The position numbers and the translations under genes were made by a program. A stretch of DNA of 64,000 nt, from NCBI GenBank assembly GCA_046292465.1, contig JBKBRB010000003.1:1-64000 (forward strand), written 5' to 3'. Below the pieces are notes generated by a model, which was not told the origin of the DNA, did not search any database, and saw only the letters and a program-made list of their open reading frames with translations. Within the stretch, counting starts at the first letter, position 1. Every line of letters begins with the position of its first letter. This stretch comes from JANWWM01 sp046292465 (GTDB lineage Bacteria; Bacteroidota; Chlorobiia; Chlorobiales; Thermochlorobacteraceae). Shown piece by piece: positions 18,344-26,524 of the stretch.

Positions 18344-19543
18344 TTAATTTTTGCGCTCACCCCAAATATCCTCGTCATCGTGTCTGTTGTGATGGTGTCC
18401 ATTGTGTTCGTGCGTATTGTGGTTATGTTCATCGTGATCGTGCGCGTCGTCATTGTTCTCAAAAAAGCCTTGTTCTTCGGCGAAGTGTTGAAAGCCTGAA
18501 GTGTTTTGTAGGTCGATATCGGTGCCAAAAAGGTCGCGCATTTTGACCCCGCTCGAGGCGTCGAGCACTTTGCCGATGATATGAACGTCTTTGAACAGAG
18601 AGAGTTTATCAAAGTCGTTTGGCGAGATAGTAAAAAGCAGTTCGTAGTCTTCGCCGCCGAAGAGCGCGTAGGTAGTCGCGTCATCTTCAAATTCGTCAGA
18701 GACCTCGCGCGTTTCGGAAAGAATTGGGAGTTTGGATTCTTCAATCAAGGCGCCTGTTTGTGAGTTTCGGCAAAGGTGCTTGAGTTCAGAGCCGGTGCCG
18801 TCCGAAACATCAATCATAGAAGTGGGAACAAGCCCGACTTCGTGAAAAAACTTCACTGCATCAACGCGCGCTTTGGGAAGCAAATGTTTTTCAATCACGA
18901 CTTGGTAGTCAGAGAAGTCTGGTTTATAGGTGGATTTATCCATGTCGGGATTTTCAGCGAATAAATCAAGCATGGTTTGGCGCTCACGCATTAGCACCTT
19001 TAAGCCGGCAAACGAGCGTCCGAGGTCGCCTGTTACACAAATCAGGTCGCCAACTTTTGCGCCGCTTCGATAGGTAATTTTATCTGCATCAACTTCGCCG
19101 ACAATCGTAACGGAAATCACTAATCCTGTAACGCTTGCTGAAGTATCGCCACCAACAATCGCAATGCCATATTGCTTGGCTACATTTGATGCACCTTTAT
19201 ACACCTGTTCAATCATCTCAACCGAAATGCTGTTTGAAAGTCCAATGCTCATGGTCGCATAAAGCGGCTTGGCGTTCATGGCGCAAATGTCGGAAACATT
19301 GACGCTAATGGCTTTTGCCCCCAAGTGCTCGAGCGGCGTGGTGAGCAAATCGAAGTGAATTTGCTCAATGAGCAAGTCAGTGGAAATCACTTGCAGTTTG
19401 CCGTTGGGAAGTTCAATGACGGCGCAGTCGTCGCCAATGCCTTTTTTGAGCGTGGAAAGTTGAGATTCGGTTGGTCGAACAAGCACAGCGAGTCGGTCAA
19501 TCAGACCAAATTCGCCGATTTCAGAAATGCGTGTAAAGGACAT
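18344..19543 (-). CDS. thiL: Thiamine-monophosphate kinase with histidine-rich C-terminal tail
   Basis: 399 aa against about 320-350 for most ThiL. The AIR-synthase-like fold is intact: N-terminal ISEIGEFGLIDRL, metal site GIGDDCAVIE, and IAVVGGDTSAS-like and MIDVSDGTGSELKHL segments. It phosphorylates thiamine monophosphate to the pyrophosphate cofactor. The last about 35 residues add an Asp/Asn/His tail with ten His in 22 residues, which could bind Ni, Zn or Co. thiD lies elsewhere in the window. The tail could instead be a low-complexity extension without function. Confidence 0.92.
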   Translation of the reverse strand: MSFTRISEIGEFGLIDRLAVLVRPTESQLSTLKKGIGDDCAVIELPNGKLQVISTDLLIEQIHFDLLTTPLEHLGAKAISVNVSDICAMNAKPLYATMSIGLSNSISVEMIEQVYKGASNVAKQYGIAIVGGDTSASVTGLVISVTIVGEVDADKITYRSGAKVGDLICVTGDLGRSFAGLKVLMRERQTMLDLFAENPDMDKSTYKPDFSDYQVVIEKHLLPKARVDAVKFFHEVGLVPTSMIDVSDGTGSELKHLCRNSQTGALIEESKLPILSETREVSDEFEDDATTYALFGGEDYELLFTISPNDFDKLSLFKDVHIIGKVLDASSGVKMRDLFGTDIDLQNTSGFQHFAEEQGFFENNDDAHDHDEHNHNTHEHNGHHHNRHDDEDIWGERKN

Positions 19544-19584
19544 TGCACAAGGAAGTTTTATATTCCAACAAAATAACGAAAAAG

Positions 19585-20370
19585 ATGGCTTTGATTGTCA
19601 AAGAAGTTGAAGATGGTCAAGTTAAGCGCAACACTGCCCTTGATGGACTTGCATTGGCGATTCTCGGAGAGATTCAGCGCGTGTTGTTGCCCGTGAAGGT
19701 TGTGCTGTTTGGCTCGCGTGCGCGTGGGGATTACGACGACGAGAGCGATTACGATGTGTTGGTGGTGCTTTCAGACGAAGCCGATGTAAAAGCCGAGCAA
19801 GCGAAGTTGAAGTTGGCGATGGGGAAGATGCCTGTGAGGGTTCAACTGTTGGTCAAGCGTTGGTCGGAGTATGAAGCGATGAGGAATGTAACGGTTGGGC
19901 TGTGGCAGAACATCAAAGCGGAGGGAGTTGTGCTTTATGAGCAAGCAGGCGTAAGTGCAAGCAAAGTCTGTGAAATGAAAACCAATCAAGATGTCGCCAA
20001 AACACTCTTGCAAAAAGCCAAAAAGGACAAGGAACGTGCAGAGATACTTTTCTCTGCAAGCCCAAGCGATATGGAAGGCATTGGATTTAATGCGCAACAA
20101 GCAGTGGAGAAGGCGTTGAAGGCGGTGTTGGCGTCTCGTGATGTTCATTTTCCGAGGACGCACGATTTGGGGGAGTTGCTGAAACTGCTTGTGGCAAATG
20201 GGATTGACTATGACGAGCGGTTGAACGAATCAGAGAAGTTAAACGACTTTGCCGTAGAGATGCGCTACGAGAGCGCAGAGTTTGACCTTGATGCAGAAAC
20301 CGCGTTAGAACTTGCCGAGCGCGCCATAACTTTTGCAGAGACCGTGATAACACAAGGAAGTCCGAAATGA
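19585..20370 (+). CDS. MNT nucleotidyltransferase-HEPN fusion protein, copy 1
   Basis: 261 aa from ATG 19585. The N-terminal minimal nucleotidyltransferase has the GSX10DXD motif (GSRARGDYDDESDYD). The third carboxylate position appears to be Gln (VRVQLL). A HEPN domain follows (about 135-255) with the QQAVEKALKAVL helix and the FPRTHDL segment. MNT and HEPN are usually separate antitoxin and toxin genes (MntA-HepT); here they are one chain. DNA of 19649-20023 and 20104-20342 is repeated almost exactly in the next gene, with a divergent 80-nt island between. It overlaps copy 2 by 4 bp. Confidence 0.85.
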   Translation: MALIVKEVEDGQVKRNTALDGLALAILGEIQRVLLPVKVVLFGSRARGDYDDESDYDVLVVLSDEADVKAEQAKLKLAMGKMPVRVQLLVKRWSEYEAMRNVTVGLWQNIKAEGVVLYEQAGVSASKVCEMKTNQDVAKTLLQKAKKDKERAEILFSASPSDMEGIGFNAQQAVEKALKAVLASRDVHFPRTHDLGELLKLLVANGIDYDERLNESEKLNDFAVEMRYESAEFDLDAETALELAERAITFAETVITQGSPK

Positions 20371-21109
20371 AAACAGCGGCACAATTCAAATCCACAGAAG
20401 TAAATCCGAAAGAGAGATTTGCATTGGCGATTCTCGGAGAGATTCAGCGCGTGTTGTTGCCCGTGAAGGTTGTGCTGTTTGGCTCGCGTGCGCGTGGGGA
20501 TTACGACGACGAGAGCGATTACGATGTGTTGGTGGTGCTTTCAGACGAAGCCGATGTAAAAGCCGAGCAAGCGAAGTTGAAGTTGGCGATGGGGAAGATG
20601 CCTGTGAGGGTTCAACTGTTGGTCAAGCGTTGGTCGGAGTATGAAGCGATGAGGAATGTAACGGTTGGGCTGTGGCAGAACATCAAAGCGGAGGGAGTTG
20701 TGCTTTATGAGCAAGCAGGCGTAAGTGCAAGCAAAGTCTGTGAAATGAAAACCAATCAAGATGTCGCCAAAACACTCTTGCAAAAAGCCAAAATTGATTG
20801 GAGAGCGGCGGTTGTATTGAGTGAGCATTTCAACCAAATAGAAACGATTGGCTTTCACTGTCAGCAAGCGGTGGAGAAGGCGTTGAAGGCGGTGTTGGCG
20901 TCTCGTGATGTTCATTTTCCGAGGACGCACGATTTGGGGGAGTTGCTGAAACTGCTTGTGGCAAATGGGATTGACTATGACGAGCGACTGAACGAATCGG
21001 AGAAGTTAAACGACTTTGCCGTAGAGATGCGCTACGAGAGCGCAGAGTTTGACCTTGATGCAGAAACCGCGTTAGAACTTGCCGAGCGCGCCATAACTTT
21101 TGCAGAGAC
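19649..21109 (+). repeat. Direct repeat spanning the two MNT-HEPN genes
   Basis: Block A 19649-20023 equals 20419-20793 (375 bp, no difference seen). Block B 20104-20342 equals 20871-21109 (239 bp, three differences). Between the blocks lie unrelated islands of 80 and 77 nt. The offset changes from 770 to 767, one codon. Confidence 0.93.
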
Positions 21110-21131
21110 TTTCATAACCTTAAAACCTTAA
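20367..21131 (+). CDS. MNT nucleotidyltransferase-HEPN fusion protein, copy 2
   Basis: 254 aa. Same layout as copy 1: MNT with GSX10DXD at residues 39-53 and a HEPN domain at about 130-250. The start differs (MKTAAQFKSTEVNPKE), then residues from FALAIL to QKAK match copy 1. Residues about 143-168 differ (KIDWRAAVVLSEHF), and the rest is again identical apart from three silent bases and the last few residues. The start overlaps the copy 1 stop (ATGA), so the two are coupled and probably made in similar amounts, perhaps as a heteromer. ftsY follows after 8 bp. Confidence 0.85.
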   Translation: MKTAAQFKSTEVNPKERFALAILGEIQRVLLPVKVVLFGSRARGDYDDESDYDVLVVLSDEADVKAEQAKLKLAMGKMPVRVQLLVKRWSEYEAMRNVTVGLWQNIKAEGVVLYEQAGVSASKVCEMKTNQDVAKTLLQKAKIDWRAAVVLSEHFNQIETIGFHCQQAVEKALKAVLASRDVHFPRTHDLGELLKLLVANGIDYDERLNESEKLNDFAVEMRYESAEFDLDAETALELAERAITFAETFITLKP

Positions 21132-21139
21132 CCACACCG

Positions 21140-22081
21140 ATGGGCTTTTTTGATGCCTTCAAACTTTCACGACTTAAAGAAGGTCTTGCGAAAACAAGAG
21201 AAAATTTATTTGGAAAAATCTCGCGCCTTGTGAAAGGCAGAACGAAGATTGATGATGAATTTTTAGAGGAGTTGGAGCAGATTTTGATTTCGGCTGATGT
21301 TGGTGTGCCGACAACGCTAAAAATTGTTGAGGCAATTTCGGCGCGTGCTAAGAAAGAGCGATACATGAATGAGCAAGAATTAGGTGCGATGTTGCGCGAA
21401 GAGATTCAAAAATTGATGCGCGATGCGCGCGAGGTAACCGTAGTAGATTTTGATGCTCCACTGCCAAAAAAGCCATATGTGATTATGATTGTTGGCGTCA
21501 ATGGTGTTGGAAAAACGACCAGCATTGGAAAGATGGCATATAACTACAAGAATGCGGGCAAGAAAGTCCTAATTGCAGCAGCCGATACGTTTCGTGCGGC
21601 GGCAACCGAGCAGTTGGAAATTTGGGCAGAGCGCGCAGGCGTGCCGATTGTCTCACAAGGGCGAGGCGTCGACCCCAGTGCTGTTGTCTTTGACGCCGTT
21701 AGTTCCGCAGTCGCCAAAGATGTCGATGTTGTCTTGGTCGATACAGCAGGACGCTTGCACAACAAAATGCACTTGATGGAAGAACTCGCCAAAATTAAGC
21801 GCGTGATGAAAAAGAAACTGCCTGATGCGCCAAACGAAGTCCTGCTGGTCTTAGACGGCTCAACAGGGCAGAACGCGCTTAACCAAGCCAGAGAATTTAC
21901 CAAAGCCGTTGATGTAACAGGCTTGATTCTCACTAAGCTCGACGGCACAGCAAAAGGCGGCGTGGTGATTGCCATTTCAAATGAACTGAACATTCCCGTT
22001 AAGTATATCGGCGTCGGTGAAAAAATTGATGACCTGCAACTCTTTGACCGACAAAAATTTGTTGAGGCACTTTTTGAGTAA
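21140..22081 (+). CDS. ftsY: Signal recognition particle receptor FtsY
   Basis: 313 aa, lacking the long acidic N-terminal domain of E. coli FtsY, as is usual outside enterobacteria. The N domain (1-100) is followed by the SRP GTPase G domain: GVNGVGKTT, DTFRAAATEQLE, DTAGRLHNK, TKLDGTAKGG and the C-terminal GVGEKIDDLQLFD. It docks ribosome-SRP complexes at the membrane. It is encoded 8 bp after the MNT-HEPN pair. Confidence 0.97.
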   Translation: MGFFDAFKLSRLKEGLAKTRENLFGKISRLVKGRTKIDDEFLEELEQILISADVGVPTTLKIVEAISARAKKERYMNEQELGAMLREEIQKLMRDAREVTVVDFDAPLPKKPYVIMIVGVNGVGKTTSIGKMAYNYKNAGKKVLIAAADTFRAAATEQLEIWAERAGVPIVSQGRGVDPSAVVFDAVSSAVAKDVDVVLVDTAGRLHNKMHLMEELAKIKRVMKKKLPDAPNEVLLVLDGSTGQNALNQAREFTKAVDVTGLILTKLDGTAKGGVVIAISNELNIPVKYIGVGEKIDDLQLFDRQKFVEALFE

Positions 22082-22101
22082 TTTTGAAAAACTATACGAC
22101 G

Positions 22102-24372
22102 ATGAGCATTCGTATTCTCCATTTCGAACCCTCGCTGCTAGATGCACAAATGACGTGGCTGACACTGAAAAGCGACGAACTCCAACCCGAAGTTGAGCAT
22201 GTCGAATCGTTTGAAGAATTTGAAGAAGCGTTGGAAGAACAATCGTTCGACTTAATCCTATGTGAATATGCCCTTCAAAAGCGCAAAACTGCCTGTGATG
22301 TGATTGCATACCTGAAATCAAAATCAATTTCCATTCCCGTCATCGTTCTCTCAAAAATTACTGAAGAAGGTGTTGTGGAGCAGGTTTTGAAATGCGGTGC
22401 ATCGGATTATGTATTCAAGACGCATTTACAATTTTTACCAGCGGCGTTGAAAGAATTGTTAAGCCAAAAGCCCAACAAAACACTTCAGGCACAAGCACTG
22501 CCATCACTGCCAGAAGATTTCTTGAAAAATCTTGCAGCAGTTCGAGCACAATTAGTGCGCTTACAATCTCCATTTATTGAATCTCCATTTCTTGAAGAAG
22601 ACAAGCAAGTTCCGATGCCAATAGCCCAAGCGGAACTGCCAAAACCCATCTTGCCTGATATACCAAGCCATGCTTCTTCCTCTCTCGTGATAGAAGACAT
22701 GCAAAAGAAAATCGATGAACTCAACGAAACTGTTGCAACGCTGAATGCTAATAACTTCAACCTCCAAAATGAACTTGAACAAACGCGCACAGAAGTTCAG
22801 GCACTTAGAGAAGAGTCAAGCAAAATTGCACAACTTGAGTCGCAGCTCGAACAGGCGCGCCAAATGTTGAACGAACTCTCAGAAGCGTTGAAGTTAGCAC
22901 AAGAGCAGGCGCAAACAACAGCAGAGGCATATGAAGAGGAGCGTCAAACAACTGTTCGGCTTAAAGCAGAATTGTTGGAAAAAACAGAGCGCGAAAAGCA
23001 GTTGATAGATGAACTCGAGAAGGCACAAGAGACGGAAATGCAACTGCGAATTGAACTTCAAGATGCAATCATTACAGGCAATCAACTCCAAGAAGCCGTC
23101 AGTGCAGCAAGCAATCAACTTGCTCAATTCGAGGCGATGTTTAAGCAATATGATGCCGCGCTTAATCAACACATGTCTCAGGCAAGTGCATTTTCTGAAC
23201 AAGTCGAGAGTGCAAAAGCCGAACTGGCACAAGCAGAAGAAGAAAAGCAAAGCCTTGAATCAAAACTAACAGCAGCGCAAGAAGCGGCGCAATCTCTGGC
23301 GCAACGCTTCACCAAAGAACTTGCCGACCTTCGTGCAAAGCTGGACGAAGAAATCCACAGACGACAAAATATCGAGCAAGAACTTTCACAAGCAAATCAA
23401 ACGATTCAAACGCTTTTAGCCCAGCCAAAAGCTGATCCCGAAAAAGAAGCGAAACTCGAAGCCGAAATTACCAAACTTGAAGCAGAACTTGCCGAAGCCC
23501 AAAGCACCATTTCACAACTGCGTGCCGATTGGGAACAAGCCGACCGAGAAGTCGAGCGTCTTGAAGAAGACATCAAAATTTTAGAAAGCAGTTTCCATGA
23601 AAAATCAGGTCGACTGCTTGAAGCCCAAAAAGCGTTAAAAGCGAAAGAACGAGCGTTGGCGGAAAAATCAGCAATACTCGACGCAATCAATCTGAGCGTG
23701 GTGATGGTGAGTGTTTCAGGAGAAATTTGCTATTGGAACGAAGCAGCAGCGGTTTTTCACGGCATTCCTGCTGGCGAAGCGTTAGGCAAAAAGTCCGACG
23801 AGGTGATGAAATACAAATACGCCTCCTCAAAAGAACGAAAAATGGCAATGGAATTATTGCAAAGTGTCGGACGATGGAACGGCAAAATTAAATACCTTAC
23901 CCCCGATGGGGAACAAAAAACGGCAGAAGCGTTCATCTCGCGTCTTGATGACGAAGTCGGAAATCCGCTCGGTATCATGACCATTCTTACAGACACAACA
24001 AAGCGCGAAACGATGGAAAGCGAACATCGTCAGTTCAAACAAATCATCGAGCCGATGCTCAACGCCGCTCCAGTTTCACTCATTACCTTTGACGATGCCG
24101 GTATCATCACGGGCATCTTCGGAAAATCAACCGAACAACAACACCTCATATCGTCGCTTTCAAAAGGAAAGTCCATCTACGAACTTTATGGCAAGTATCC
24201 GCAACTGCTTGCCGCGTTCCGACGCGTTTTGTCAGGTGAACCAGTTACAACATCGCTCACGCTTGCCGAGTTACAAATTGATTTTCATTTCTCGCCAATA
24301 GTTTCAAATGGGCTAGTTGCAGGAGCCGTCGGCGTGCTTGTTGAAGTGAAGTTGCCAGTCGAACAAGCATAA
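22102..24372 (+). CDS. Degenerate receiver - long coiled coil - PAS signalling protein
   Basis: 756 aa from ATG 22102; an in-frame ATG at 22084 is possible. The N-terminal receiver-like domain (1-120) has lost both key sites: the acidic pair is HFEP and the phosphoacceptor position is E55 (LILCEYAL). A heptad-rich Gln/Glu/Leu coiled coil covers about 195-530. A PAS domain (about 540-650, VVMVSVSGEICYWNEAAAVFHGI) and a second PAS-like region follow. There is no kinase, cyclase or DNA-binding output. It is probably a scaffold or sensor that acts by dimerisation. Confidence 0.82.
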   Translation: MSIRILHFEPSLLDAQMTWLTLKSDELQPEVEHVESFEEFEEALEEQSFDLILCEYALQKRKTACDVIAYLKSKSISIPVIVLSKITEEGVVEQVLKCGASDYVFKTHLQFLPAALKELLSQKPNKTLQAQALPSLPEDFLKNLAAVRAQLVRLQSPFIESPFLEEDKQVPMPIAQAELPKPILPDIPSHASSSLVIEDMQKKIDELNETVATLNANNFNLQNELEQTRTEVQALREESSKIAQLESQLEQARQMLNELSEALKLAQEQAQTTAEAYEEERQTTVRLKAELLEKTEREKQLIDELEKAQETEMQLRIELQDAIITGNQLQEAVSAASNQLAQFEAMFKQYDAALNQHMSQASAFSEQVESAKAELAQAEEEKQSLESKLTAAQEAAQSLAQRFTKELADLRAKLDEEIHRRQNIEQELSQANQTIQTLLAQPKADPEKEAKLEAEITKLEAELAEAQSTISQLRADWEQADREVERLEEDIKILESSFHEKSGRLLEAQKALKAKERALAEKSAILDAINLSVVMVSVSGEICYWNEAAAVFHGIPAGEALGKKSDEVMKYKYASSKERKMAMELLQSVGRWNGKIKYLTPDGEQKTAEAFISRLDDEVGNPLGIMTILTDTTKRETMESEHRQFKQIIEPMLNAAPVSLITFDDAGIITGIFGKSTEQQHLISSLSKGKSIYELYGKYPQLLAAFRRVLSGEPVTTSLTLAELQIDFHFSPIVSNGLVAGAVGVLVEVKLPVEQA

Positions 24373-24388
24373 AAGCAGACGTAAAAAC

Positions 24389-24724
24389 TTAGCGTTTCTT
24401 CTTACCTTTTGGCTTGGCGGGTGGTTCAGAGTCGTTCAAAATGCTTTTGAGAATCGCCGCCGCCTTATTGGCATCGTCGTGAGTTTTGCGCATCTCTAAA
24501 AGCGGAGCGTAATACGGCGATGGCTCTTCGACAAATTGAGAAACCAGCCCGTAAATACGCTGTGATTCAGCATTTAGCACATCTTGAATGCGTTCGGTCA
24601 ACCCCGGATTTGTTTTCTCCAACTCTTCAAGCAATATCAAAACCAACGCACGATTGAGAGCAACTTCGTAGATGAGGTTTTCAACTTCCATCGCGGAAGG
24701 CTGTTTGGCATATTTGTTTTTCAT
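24389..24724 (-). CDS. Hypothetical protein, coupled to DUF2256 gene
   Basis: 111 aa, mostly helical, with a Lys-rich C-terminal tail (PPAKPKGKKKR) that could contact nucleic acid. No family recognised. Its ATG overlaps the stop of the upstream DUF2256 gene (ATGA), so the two are translated together. It converges with the receiver/coiled-coil gene with a 16-bp gap and no clear terminator. Confidence 0.65.
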   Translation of the reverse strand: MKNKYAKQPSAMEVENLIYEVALNRALVLILLEELEKTNPGLTERIQDVLNAESQRIYGLVSQFVEEPSPYYAPLLEMRKTHDDANKAAAILKSILNDSEPPAKPKGKKKR

Positions 24725-24900
24725 TGAGGTGTTGAAGTTTGAGTTCTACGTTTTTGTTTGGCTTCGGCACGGCATCGGTCGGAGCAGTATTTCACTTCGT
24801 CCCAATTTTTCGCCCACGCTTTGCGCCACACCATTGGACGCTGGCAGTTCTCACAAGTTTTCTCGGGAAGCGTAGACTTTGTGTAGCGCTCTTTTTTCAT
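24721..24900 (-). CDS. DUF2256-family small zinc-finger-like protein
   Basis: 59 aa, MKKERYTKSTLPEKTCENCQ onward, with the pattern C-x2-C, RPMVWRKAW, then YCSDRCR, which is the DUF2256 signature. The four Cys (C16, C19, C40, C44) probably bind one zinc. These proteins are often found near cryptochrome/photolyase genes, but none is seen here. It is the first gene of a two-gene unit with the 111-aa protein. Confidence 0.85.
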   Translation of the reverse strand: MKKERYTKSTLPEKTCENCQRPMVWRKAWAKNWDEVKYCSDRCRAEAKQKRRTQTSTPQ

Positions 24901-25031
24901 GGTAATTCCTTGGCAACGGCGATTGTGAAAGCAAAACTAGGAAAGTCTCTTCGGAAACGAATCCGATATTCTTATTCGTTCTTTCAAACGACTGTAATGC
25001 CTTATCCAATCTACTAAATCAATCCATTCCA

Positions 25032-25577
25032 ATGCCATCAATTTTTGAATCCATCAATCCAATCAATGCAAATTTTATTGCGAATTTTGTGCCTCGACTT
25101 GCCGAAGATAAGTTTCAAATCGGAGAAATCGCACCCGATTTTGAACTGCCTGATTCAAATGGCACACTGCGCAAACTCTCCGACTTCCGCGGCAAGCCAC
25201 TCTTGCTGGTTTTTACAAGAATTTTCACCGATAAAATTTTCTGCCCGCTTTGCTTTCCGCATTTGAACAACCTCAAAAACGATTATACAGCCTTTCTTGA
25301 AAAAGGCGGAAATGTTGTGGTCGTCTCTTCAACGAACGTCGAAATGACGAAGCAAATCGTAACCGAACAAGCCTATCCCTTCCTCATGCTTTCCGATTCG
25401 GAGTGGCGCGTGTTCAAGCAATACGGACTTGGCGCGGCACTCGGCGCACCGCTCCCCGCACAATTCTTGCTCGACAAAAACGGCGCAATTCGGTTCAAAT
25501 ACATCAGCGGACTTTCGCTCGAAACCCAACTGCCCGCTCACCCCGAAAACGCACAAATGCTGGCACTGCTGGAATAA
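25032..25577 (+). CDS. AhpC/TSA-family redoxin
   Basis: 181 aa. Thioredoxin-fold redoxin: GEIAPDFELPDSNGTLRKLSDFRGKPLLLVF, then C71 and C74 in a CPLC motif close to the usual peroxidatic position, and PAQFLLDKNGAIRFKY near the end. No signal peptide is seen. It is likely a thiol peroxidase or thiol-disulfide protein; the CxxC makes it differ from the BCP enzyme at 5.8 kb. The 181 bp downstream (25578-25758) hold no gene. Confidence 0.82.
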   Translation: MPSIFESINPINANFIANFVPRLAEDKFQIGEIAPDFELPDSNGTLRKLSDFRGKPLLLVFTRIFTDKIFCPLCFPHLNNLKNDYTAFLEKGGNVVVVSSTNVEMTKQIVTEQAYPFLMLSDSEWRVFKQYGLGAALGAPLPAQFLLDKNGAIRFKYISGLSLETQLPAHPENAQMLALLE

Positions 25578-25758
25578 CAACGCGCAAGAGAAATGCGTGA
25601 AGCGCAAAACGATTGCTAAAAATAGCCGCAAATTGCCTGACCGAAAATTGCCCTTGTCGGCACGATTGGCGTAAAAATCTTGCTCGCGCTTCGCTCAAAC
25701 TTCGTGATATTTGCAGAAGTGATAGTTGCAGAGATTTTTTGCAGAAAAATGCGGTCAA

Positions 25759-26484
25759 ATGAAAACCATTGTGATTTTCGGAGCGACGTCGGCAATCGCC
25801 AAAGCCGTCGCCAAACTTTACGCCAAAGAAGGAAATAAACTCTTTCTCGTCGGGCGTAATCCTGAACAAACTCAAACCCTCGCAAGCGACCTGAAAGTGC
25901 GCGGCGCAAAAGAAGTCGCTTACGCGGTCGCCGATTTATCCAAAATTGAAGAACACCCAACGCTCATCGCAACGATTAAACAAACCTGCGCGCAAATTGA
26001 CGTCGCGCTTCTTGCGCACGGCGTTTTGCCCAATCAAAACGAGTGCAATCAAAATGTGGAAAAAACGATTGATGCCATGACGGTCAATTTTATCAGTCCC
26101 GTGTCGCTTCTCACGCTGTTAGCCAATGAAATGCAAGCGCAAGGCACAGGCACAATCGCCGTTATTTCATCGGTGGCAGGCGATAGAGGACGGCAGTCAA
26201 ATTATGTGTATGGTGCGGCAAAAGGCGGACTTTCCATCTTCTTACAAGGCTTGCACAAAAAAGGCGTCGCAGTCTTGACTATCAAGCCCGGCTTTGTCGA
26301 TACGCCCATGACGGCATCGTTCAAAAAAGGCGCGCTCTGGGCAAAGCCTGAACAAGTCGCCAAAGGCATTGTGAAAGCGATTGAGAAACGGCGCGATGAA
26401 GTTTATCTTCCTTCGTTTTGGAAGTGGATTATGTTCGTCATTCGGCAAATTCCTGAATCGCTTTTTAAGCGGCTCTCGCTCTGA
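25759..26484 (+). CDS. Short-chain dehydrogenase/reductase
   Basis: 241 aa from ATG 25759 (MKTIVIFGATSAIAKAVAKL). An earlier in-frame ATG at 25726 adds 11 residues with no family match. Rossmann motif GATSAIAKA, catalytic Ser in VISSVAGDRG and Tyr-x3-Lys in YVYGAAKGG, followed by KPGFVDTPM. The hydrophobic C-terminus (WKWIMFVIRQIPESLFKRL) could be a membrane anchor. In some family members this layout goes with polysaccharide or decaprenyl-sugar epimerisation; the substrate here is unknown. pgi follows after 40 bp. Confidence 0.88.
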   Translation: MKTIVIFGATSAIAKAVAKLYAKEGNKLFLVGRNPEQTQTLASDLKVRGAKEVAYAVADLSKIEEHPTLIATIKQTCAQIDVALLAHGVLPNQNECNQNVEKTIDAMTVNFISPVSLLTLLANEMQAQGTGTIAVISSVAGDRGRQSNYVYGAAKGGLSIFLQGLHKKGVAVLTIKPGFVDTPMTASFKKGALWAKPEQVAKGIVKAIEKRRDEVYLPSFWKWIMFVIRQIPESLFKRLSL

Positions 26485-26524
26485 AAAACAACTGTCAAAA
26501 CGCAATCAAAAACCGACACTGAAA

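Noticed and set aside
19649..21109. The duplicated MNT-HEPN region as an assembly artefact
   Set aside because: Each copy has its own N-terminus, island and 3' end, and the offset changes by one codon, which a simple misassembly would not create. Long reads would settle it.
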